Below, piece after piece: positions 34,714 to 40,594 of a DNA stretch of 40,594 nt. Position 1 is the first letter of the stretch; the number at the start of each line of letters is the position of its first letter. Source of the DNA: Phytobacter massiliensis JC163 (GTDB lineage: Bacteria; Pseudomonadota; Gammaproteobacteria; Enterobacterales; Enterobacteriaceae); contig NZ_HE578945.1 in the NCBI RefSeq assembly GCF_000321045.1, positions 404,713-445,306 of the forward strand, given 5' to 3'. A program made the position numbers and the translations under genes. The notes under the pieces are model-generated. The model was not told the DNA's origin. It did no database searches and saw only the letters and a list, made by a program, of their open reading frames with translations.

Positions 34714-37011
34714 ATGAAATGGCTATGTTCGGTAGGGGTCGCTGTTAGCCTTGTGCTGCATCCGGCGCTGGCGGAAGAGACGTCAGGCAAACATCCGCTG
34801 ACGCCCGAAGCACGGGATGCGTTTGTTACTGAATTACTCAAAAAAATGACCGTTGATGAGAAAATCGGTCAGCTTCGTCTGATTAGCGTCGGGCCGGACA
34901 ACCCAAAAGAAGCCATCCGCGACATGATTGAAAAAAGCCAGGTTGGGGCGATTTTCAATACCGTGACCCGCCAGGATATCCGCGCCATGCAGGATCAGGC
35001 GATGCAGCTCAGCCGCCTGAAAATTCCGCTGTTTTTTGCCTATGACGTCGTGCACGGCCAGCGCACCGTTTTCCCGATTAGCCTGGGCCTGGCATCCTCT
35101 TTCAACCTTGATGCGGTGAAGACCGTCGGGCGCATTTCCGCTTATGAAGCGGCAGACGACGGCCTGAACATGACCTGGGCGCCGATGGTGGATGTCTCCC
35201 GCGACCCGCGCTGGGGCCGCGTCTCTGAGGGCTTTGGCGAAGATACTTATCTGACCGCCACCATGGGCAAAGCCATGGTTGAAGCGATGCAGGGCAAAAG
35301 TCCGGCGGACCGCTATTCGGTGATGACCAGCGTTAAACACTTCGCCGCTTACGGCGCGGTGGAGGGCGGTAAAGAGTACAACACCGTCGATATGAGTTCT
35401 CAGCGCCTGTTCAACGACTATATGCCGCCTTACAAAGCCGCGCTGGATGCAGGCAGCGGCGGGGTGATGATCGCGCTTAACTCCCTTAACGGCACGCCTG
35501 CCGCTTCCGATAGCTGGTTGCTGAAAGAGCTGCTGCGCGGCGACTGGAAATTTAAAGGCATTACCATCTCTGACCACGGCGCCATTAAGGAGCTGATTAA
35601 ACACGGTACGGCTGCCGACCCGGAAGATGCGGTACGCGTGGCGATTAAGTCCGGCGTTGATATGAGCATGGCGGATGAGTACTACAGCAAATATCTGCCG
35701 GGCCTGATTAAGAGCGGCAAGGTGACCATGGCGGAGCTGGACGACGCCGCCCGTCATGTGCTGAACGTGAAATATGACATGGGGCTGTTTAACGATCCCT
35801 ACAGCCACCTGGGGCCGAAAGAGTCCGACCCGCAGGACACCAATGCCGAAAGCCGTCTGCACCGTAAAGAGGCGCGCGAAATCGCCCATGAAAGTATGGT
35901 GCTGCTGAAAAACCGCCTGGAAACGCTGCCGCTGAAAAAATCGGGCACCATTGCCGTCATCGGCCCGCTGGCGGACAGCAAACGCGACGTCATGGGCAGC
36001 TGGTCAGCGGCGGGCGTGGTGGAACAGTCCGTGACCGTGCTCACCGGCATCAAAAATGTGCTGGGGGACAGCGGTAAAGTGATTTACGCCAAAGGCGCAA
36101 ATCTGACCGATGATAAGGGCATCGTTGACTTCCTGAACCAGTACGAACCGGCAGTCAAAGTGGACGAGCGCACCCCGCAGGCGATGATTGACGAGGCGGT
36201 AAAAGCAGCCAATGAATCCGACGTTGTGGTGGCCGTGGTGGGTGAAGCGCAGGGCATGGCCCATGAGGCTTCCAGCCGTACCGATCTGAAAATCCCGCAA
36301 AGCCAGCGCGATCTGATTACCGCCCTGAAAGCGACGGGTAAACCGCTGGTGCTGGTGCTGATGAACGGTAGGCCGCTGGCGCTGGTGAAAGAAGATCAGC
36401 AGGCGGACGCCATTCTGGAGACCTGGTTTGCCGGGACCGAAGGGGGCAACGCCATCGCCGACGTGCTGTTTGGCGACTATAACCCGTCGGGCAAACTACC
36501 GATGTCCTTCCCGCGCTCGGTAGGGCAGGTGCCGGTTTACTACAGCCATCTGAATACCGGCCGTCCTTATAATGCCGATAACCCGAATAAGTACACCTCA
36601 CGCTATTTCGACGAGGCCAACGGGCCGCTTTATCCCTTTGGCTATGGCCTGAGCTACACCACCTTCACCGTGTCGGATGTTAAAATGTCCGCCCCGACGA
36701 TGAAGCGCGACGGTACAGTGACCGCCAGCGTCGAGGTGACCAACAGCGGCAAACGCGACGGCGCGACGGTGGTGCAGATGTACGTGCAGGATGTCACCGC
36801 GTCGATGAGCCGCCCGGTGAAACAGCTGCGCGGCTTCGAAAAAGTCACCCTTAAGCCGGGCGAGACGCAAACCGTCAGCTTCCCGATCGATGTCGAGGCG
36901 CTTAAGTTCTGGAACCAGCGTATGAAGTACGACGCGGAGCCGGGCAAATTCAACGTCTTTATCGGTCTGGACTCGGCCAGAGTCAAACAGGGCGAATTCG
37001 AACTGCAATAA
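34714..37011 (+). CDS. bglX: Periplasmic beta-glucosidase BglX (GH3)
   Basis: Periplasmic GH3 beta-glucosidase of broad specificity. With the ATG at 34714 it has 765 residues, the E. coli length; the signal peptide ends ALA at about 20. The (beta/alpha)8 domain includes APMVDVSRDPRWGRVSEGFG and SVKHFAAYG. The nucleophile Asp287 sits in GITISDHGAI. The alpha/beta sandwich domain includes VVAVVGEAQGMAHEASSR. A fibronectin-III-like domain ends the protein. The start at 34690 (a TTG) would add 8 residues. It is divergent from dld with 174 bases between, and a REP element follows. Confidence 0.97.
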   Translation: MKWLCSVGVAVSLVLHPALAEETSGKHPLTPEARDAFVTELLKKMTVDEKIGQLRLISVGPDNPKEAIRDMIEKSQVGAIFNTVTRQDIRAMQDQAMQLSRLKIPLFFAYDVVHGQRTVFPISLGLASSFNLDAVKTVGRISAYEAADDGLNMTWAPMVDVSRDPRWGRVSEGFGEDTYLTATMGKAMVEAMQGKSPADRYSVMTSVKHFAAYGAVEGGKEYNTVDMSSQRLFNDYMPPYKAALDAGSGGVMIALNSLNGTPAASDSWLLKELLRGDWKFKGITISDHGAIKELIKHGTAADPEDAVRVAIKSGVDMSMADEYYSKYLPGLIKSGKVTMAELDDAARHVLNVKYDMGLFNDPYSHLGPKESDPQDTNAESRLHRKEAREIAHESMVLLKNRLETLPLKKSGTIAVIGPLADSKRDVMGSWSAAGVVEQSVTVLTGIKNVLGDSGKVIYAKGANLTDDKGIVDFLNQYEPAVKVDERTPQAMIDEAVKAANESDVVVAVVGEAQGMAHEASSRTDLKIPQSQRDLITALKATGKPLVLVLMNGRPLALVKEDQQADAILETWFAGTEGGNAIADVLFGDYNPSGKLPMSFPRSVGQVPVYYSHLNTGRPYNADNPNKYTSRYFDEANGPLYPFGYGLSYTTFTVSDVKMSAPTMKRDGTVTASVEVTNSGKRDGATVVQMYVQDVTASMSRPVKQLRGFEKVTLKPGETQTVSFPIDVEALKFWNQRMKYDAEPGKFNVFIGLDSARVKQGEFELQ

Positions 37012-37022
37012 GCCTCTATAGT

Positions 37023-37056
37023 GCCCGGATGCGGCGTAACGCCTTATCCGGGCTAC
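37023..37056. repeat. REP element after bglX
   Basis: The 34-base unit starts GCCCGGATGCGGCGTAACGC and ends TTATCCGGGCTAC. CCCGGAT and ATCCGGG pair, as do GGCG and CGCC. It is a classic REP/PU unit 12 bases after the bglX stop. A further CCCTCTC/GAGAGGG repeat follows at about 37066-37087. Confidence 0.8.
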
Positions 37057-37202
37057 GCCTTTCTCCCTCTCCCTTTTGCGGAGAGGGGAACGTAGTGCAA
37101 CCGTAACAGCAAATTCCCTTCCATAGATGTCATCCTCTTAATTCTCAACTACGCTTTTTGCAAGGCCGTAAACGGCAACCACGATAACAATGAGGATTTA
37201 GC

Positions 37203-38114
37203 ATGAAACCATTTCAGCAATGGAGCGCAGCGGGATTATTACTGTTAGCCGCAGGGGCGCAGGCGGCCGAGCCGGTTAAAGTGGGTTCGAAGATCGATAC
37301 CGAAGGGGCGCTGCTGGGCAACATTATTTTGCAGGTGCTGGAAAGCCACGGCGTTAAAACCGTCAACAAAGTGCAGCTTGGCACGACGCCGGTGGTGCGC
37401 GGCGCTATCACCTCTGGTGAGCTTGATATCTACCCGGAATACACCGGCAACGGCGCGTTCTTCTTTAAGCAGGAGAACGACCCGGCGTGGAAAAACGCGC
37501 AGCAGGGCTACGACAAAGTTAAAAAGCTCGACGCGGAGCAGAATAAGCTTGTCTGGCTGACCGCCGCGCCCGCCAACAATACCTGGACCATTGCTGTCCG
37601 CCAGGACGTGGCGGAAAAGAACAAACTCACCTCTCTTGAGGATCTAAGCCGTTACCTTAAAGAGGGCGGCACCTTTAAGCTCGCCGCCTCTGCAGAGTTT
37701 ATCGAGCGCGCCGACGCGCTGCCCGCATTCGAAAAAGCCTACAACTTCAAGCTGAACCAGCAGCAGCTTCTGTCGCTGGCCGGTGGCGACACGGCAGTCA
37801 CCATCAAAGCCGCCGCCCAGCAGACCTCCGGCGTGAACGCCGCCATGGCCTACGGCACCGATGGCCCGGTTGCCGCGCTGGGGCTGCAAACCCTGAGCGA
37901 TCCGAAAGGCGTTCAGCCTATCTATGCCCCCGCTCCCGTGGTACGTGAAGCGGTCCTGAAAGCTTACCCGCAGATGGAAGAGTGGCTGAAACCGGTCTTC
38001 GCAAGCCTGGATGAGAAAACGCTGCAGCAGCTTAACGCCAGCATCGCGGTGGAAGGTCTGGACGCCAAAAAAGTCGCGGCGGACTATCTGAAAGAAAAGG
38101 GACTGATTAAATAA
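37203..38114 (+). CDS. osmF: Compatible-solute ABC transporter binding protein OsmF (YehZ)
   Basis: Periplasmic substrate-binding protein of the OpuAC/ProX-like class II type, 303 residues against 305 in E. coli. The signal peptide ends AQAA at about 22. [20 protein letters not shown] and [15 protein letters not shown] are hallmarks, the latter lining the quaternary-amine pocket. In E. coli the osmF-yehYXW system is osmotically and RpoS induced and transports glycine betaine with low affinity. AATGAGGA lies before the ATG. It is the first gene of the operon; yehY starts 2 bases after its stop. Confidence 0.96.
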   Translation: MKPFQQWSAAGLLLLAAGAQAAEPVKVGSKIDTEGALLGNIILQVLESHGVKTVNKVQLGTTPVVRGAITSGELDIYPEYTGNGAFFFKQENDPAWKNAQQGYDKVKKLDAEQNKLVWLTAAPANNTWTIAVRQDVAEKNKLTSLEDLSRYLKEGGTFKLAASAEFIERADALPAFEKAYNFKLNQQQLLSLAGGDTAVTIKAAAQQTSGVNAAMAYGTDGPVAALGLQTLSDPKGVQPIYAPAPVVREAVLKAYPQMEEWLKPVFASLDEKTLQQLNASIAVEGLDAKKVAADYLKEKGLIK

Positions 38115-38116
38115 AC

Positions 38117-39271
38117 GTGGTGCTACGTTGTCATAATCGCGTGTTGCTGCTGCTGGTTATTCTGGCGCTGGCGGCAACCGCCTTACCTTTTGTGAATTAC
38201 GCCCCTAATCGCCTGGTTTCCGGAGAGAGCCGCGCGCTGTGGCAGCTGTGGCCCTCATATGCTGCCCTGGGGCTGATTGTGCCTGCGCTGCTGCTGGTGC
38301 TTGCCTTTCTTCCCCGGCGCGGCGCGCTGGCGGCAACGCTTCTTCTTGCCGAGGCGGCCTTTATCGCCCTCGTCTGGAGCGCGGGCAGGGCGGCGACTGA
38401 TCTGGCGGAGCAGGGCAGTACACTGGCGCGAACCTCCCCCGGCAGCGGTCTGTGGCTGTGGCTGGCGCTTTCGCTGCTCATCTGTAGCGATGTCATCCGT
38501 CGGCTCACGGTTAACCCCATTGGCCGCTGGCTACTGCAGGCGCAACTCTGGCTGGTGCCGCTCTGGCTGCTGCTGAGCGGCGAGCTGGATCGTCTCTCTT
38601 TACTGAAAGAGTACGCCAATCGTCAAGAGGTATTTAACGACGCGCTGGCGCAGCACCTGACGATCCTTTTCGGCACGCTGGTTCCGGCGCTGGCGCTGGG
38701 GCTGGCGATCGGGCTGTGGTGCTATCGCCATCCGGCGCGCCAGGGGCCGGTCTTCACGGTACTCAACGTCATTCAGACCGTGCCGTCGGTTGCGCTGTTT
38801 GGCCTGCTGATCGCCCCGCTAGCCGGGCTGGTGGCCGAGTTCCCGTGGCTTGCCCGCGTTGGCGTGGCGGGTACAGGCCTGACGCCCGCGCTCATTGCGC
38901 TGGTGCTCTATGCCCTGCTGCCGCTGGTGCGCGGGGTTGTCGCCGGGCTTAATCAGGTGCCTGCGGACGTACTGGAGAGCGCGCGGGGGATGGGCATGAG
39001 CGGCAAACAGCAGTTCTGGCACGTCCGCCTGCCGCTGGCGCTGCCCATTCTGCTGCGCAGCCTGCGGGTAGTGGCGGTACAGACAGTGGGGATGGCGGTG
39101 ATCGCGGCGCTGATTGGCGCAGGCGGTTTCGGCGCGCTGGTCTTTCAGGGGCTGCTGAGCAGCGCGCTGGACCTGGTACTGCTTGGGGTGATTCCGGTTA
39201 TCGCGCTGGCGGTAGCGGTAGATGCGCTATTCGCCTTAGGCATAGCGCTACTGGAGGTAAAACAGCCATGA
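38117..39271 (+). CDS. yehY: ABC permease YehY
   Basis: Inner-membrane permease of the OsmF system, 384 residues against 385 in E. coli. The N-terminal half is a family-specific extension with about five spans. The C-terminal half is the MetI-like permease domain: [39 protein letters not shown], and the EAA-type loop [18 protein letters not shown], then RLPLALP. The start is a GTG at 38117, 2 bases after osmF, chosen because it aligns with the E. coli N-terminus; AAGGGA is 13 bases upstream. It overlaps yehX by 4 bases (ATGA), giving translational coupling. Confidence 0.95.
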   Translation: MVLRCHNRVLLLLVILALAATALPFVNYAPNRLVSGESRALWQLWPSYAALGLIVPALLLVLAFLPRRGALAATLLLAEAAFIALVWSAGRAATDLAEQGSTLARTSPGSGLWLWLALSLLICSDVIRRLTVNPIGRWLLQAQLWLVPLWLLLSGELDRLSLLKEYANRQEVFNDALAQHLTILFGTLVPALALGLAIGLWCYRHPARQGPVFTVLNVIQTVPSVALFGLLIAPLAGLVAEFPWLARVGVAGTGLTPALIALVLYALLPLVRGVVAGLNQVPADVLESARGMGMSGKQQFWHVRLPLALPILLRSLRVVAVQTVGMAVIAALIGAGGFGALVFQGLLSSALDLVLLGVIPVIALAVAVDALFALGIALLEVKQP

Positions 39272-40215
39272 TTGAATTCAGGCATGTGAGTAAAACGTTC
39301 GCCGGGCAACCGGCGGTGAGCGATCTGAACCTGGAATGCAAGACCGGCGCTTTTTCAGTGCTGATCGGTACTTCCGGCTCCGGTAAATCTACCACGCTTA
39401 AGATGATCAACCGGCTGGTTGAGCATGACGAGGGCACGCTGCTTTTCGCCGGAGAGGATATTCGTCAGCTGCCGGTGCTCGAACTGCGTCGGCGGATGGG
39501 CTATGCCATTCAGTCTATTGGCCTCTTTCCCCACTGGACGGTGGGGCAGAATATCGCCACGGTGTTACAGCTGCAAAAATGGTCGCGGGGCAAAATCAAC
39601 GATCGCGTCGCGGAGCTGATGGCGCTGCTGGGGCTGGATGAGGCCCTGCGCGAGCGCTATCCCCATCAGCTTTCCGGCGGGCAGCAGCAGCGCGTCGGCG
39701 TGGCGAGGGCACTGGCCGCCGACCCGGAAGTGCTGCTGATGGATGAGCCCTTCGGCGCGCTGGACCCGGTGACCCGCGCGGCGTTGCAGCAGGAGATGAT
39801 CCGTATTCACCGCCTGCTGGGGCGCACCATTGTGCTGGTGACTCATGATATCGACGAAGCGCTGCAGCTGGCGGATCACCTGGTCCTGATGGATAACGGC
39901 GCAATTGTCCAGCAGGGGACGCCGCTATCGATGCTGACGAACCCGGCCAACGGCTTTGTGCGCGACTTTTTTGGCCGCAGTGAACTGGGCGTGCGGCTGC
40001 TCTCCCTGCGCCAGGTCAGCCACGCCATGCGCGACGGCGGTACGGCTCAGGGCGAACCGGTCAGCCGGGATCTGTCGCTGCGCGAGGCGCTGTCGCTGTT
40101 TGTCGCCCGCCAGTGCGACGTGCTGCCGGTGGTGGACGCGCAGGGCGCCGCCTGCGGAACGCTGCATTTTAACGATTTGCTGAAAGCGGAGGCCGCGAGT
40201 GACACGCCTGCGTGA
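39268..40215 (+). CDS. yehX: ABC transporter ATPase YehX
   Basis: ATP-binding subunit of the OsmF importer, 315 residues against 308 in E. coli. Walker [10 protein letters not shown] lies at about 34-42, signature [15 protein letters not shown] in the middle, and Walker [16 protein letters not shown] follows. [16 protein letters not shown] is the switch region. The C-terminal 80 residues ([20 protein letters not shown] then [12 protein letters not shown]) resemble a single CBS-type domain, as in OpuCA-like ATPases where CBS modules sense ionic strength. It overlaps yehY by 4 bases and yehW by 17. Confidence 0.96.
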   Translation: MIEFRHVSKTFAGQPAVSDLNLECKTGAFSVLIGTSGSGKSTTLKMINRLVEHDEGTLLFAGEDIRQLPVLELRRRMGYAIQSIGLFPHWTVGQNIATVLQLQKWSRGKINDRVAELMALLGLDEALRERYPHQLSGGQQQRVGVARALAADPEVLLMDEPFGALDPVTRAALQQEMIRIHRLLGRTIVLVTHDIDEALQLADHLVLMDNGAIVQQGTPLSMLTNPANGFVRDFFGRSELGVRLLSLRQVSHAMRDGGTAQGEPVSRDLSLREALSLFVARQCDVLPVVDAQGAACGTLHFNDLLKAEAASDTPA

Positions 40216-40594
40216 CCCCCTTTTATGGCTGATTGCGCTGTTTGCGGCGCTGCTCTACGCCCTGCCGCACAGCGAGGCGCTGTTTGGCGCGCTGTTTCCG
40301 CAGCTGCCGCGTCCGGTTTACCAGCAGGAGAGCTTTGTGGCGCTGGCACTGGCCCATTTCTGGCTGGTGGGCGTCTCCAGCCTGCTGGCCGTCGTCATCG
40401 GTATGGGGGCGGGGATCGCCGTGACCCGCAGCTGGGGGCGCGAGTTCCGCCCGCTGGTCGAAACCATTGCCGCCGTCGGGCAGACGTTTCCCCCGGTAGC
40501 GGTACTGGCTATCGCCGTCCCGGTTATCGGTTTTGGGCAGCAGCCGGCGATTATCGCGCTGGTGCTTTACGGGGTATTGCCGGTATTACAGGGC
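40199..40594 (+). CDS. yehW: ABC permease YehW, 5' part
   Basis: The second permease of the OsmF system, cut by the window end after 132 codons. A GTG start at 40199 overlaps the yehX stop by 17 bases. The frame reads [20 protein letters not shown], then [15 protein letters not shown] and [11 protein letters not shown], and later [20 protein letters not shown], matching E. coli YehW closely. It is a MetI-type permease. E. coli YehW starts with a two-residue longer N-terminus (MKMLRDP), consistent with the GTG choice. Confidence 0.93.
   Translation, partial: MTRLRDPLLWLIALFAALLYALPHSEALFGALFPQLPRPVYQQESFVALALAHFWLVGVSSLLAVVIGMGAGIAVTRSWGREFRPLVETIAAVGQTFPPVAVLAIAVPVIGFGQQPAIIALVLYGVLPVLQG

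Noticed and set aside
34834-35889. 351-codon open frame on the minus strand opposite bglX
   Set aside because: Antisense shadow of bglX, with histidine/arginine-rich translation typical of such frames.
37012-37202. Search for the small yohO gene of E. coli
   Set aside because: I saw no frame resembling the 35-residue YohO here or in the 26339-26540 gap; only REP-type and other inverted repeats occupy the bglX-osmF space.

Overview
The window is chromosomal DNA from a member of the Enterobacteriaceae, most like the Enterobacter/Klebsiella/Citrobacter group. Most genes match Escherichia coli K-12 proteins almost end to end (lysP, cirA, folE, galS, mglBAC, cdd, dusC, pbpG, dld, bglX, osmF), and gene order follows the E. 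coli yeiE-to-yehW interval read in reverse. I do not assign a species. The core is GC-rich; the intergenic DNA around the fimbrial genes at 15.3-18.3 kb is visibly more AT-rich.

Layout. 1-4.1 kb: the end of the LysR regulator yeiE, the lysine permease lysP, and the Fur-controlled siderophore receptor cirA. 4.2-8.3 kb: the S-formylglutathione hydrolase yeiG (minus strand), a YbfB/YjiJ-type MFS transporter, folE and yeiB. 8.3-13.4 kb: the galactose regulon, with galS and mglBAC each preceded by a gal-type operator next to a CRP site. 13.4-20.6 kb: an accessory block between mglC and sanA, where E. coli has only yeiS. It holds a GH15 glycosidase, two tandem paralogous two-domain fimbrial adhesins with no chaperone or usher (one broken by two single-base frameshifts), an SDR oxidoreductase, a 57-residue unannotated ORF, a BssS-like small protein and an unknown 151-residue protein. 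20.6-26.4 kb: sanA, cdd, yohK-yohJ, a LysR regulator, a phosphinothricin-acetyltransferase-like GNAT, dusC and the 27-residue membrane protein yohP. 26.5-31 kb: an intact mdtQ, yohF, yohD, a DUF1778/GNAT toxin-antitoxin module and yohC. 31-40.6 kb: pbpG, a second phosphinothricin-acetyltransferase-like GNAT, dld, bglX and the osmF-yehY-yehX-yehW ABC importer, which runs off the end.

How genes work together. MglB, MglA and MglC form the methyl-galactoside/galactose importer, repressed by GalS and activated by CRP. OsmF, YehY, YehX and YehW form an OpuC-like compatible-solute importer. YohJ and YohK form a CidA/LrgA plus CidB/LrgB membrane pair with a LysR gene directly upstream on the same strand. 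The DUF1778 and GNAT proteins form a TacAT/AtaRT/KacAT-type module whose toxin has an altered acetyl-CoA loop.

The features least like a standard chromosome are: (i) the tandem adhesins, whose receptor-binding halves have diverged while the pilin halves stayed near-identical, plus a repeated and partly inverted copy of their upstream region; (ii) a nested double palindrome upstream of the second acetyltransferase; and (iii) the modified loop of the GNAT toxin. I found no CRISPR array, tRNA, rRNA, insertion sequence or phage gene.
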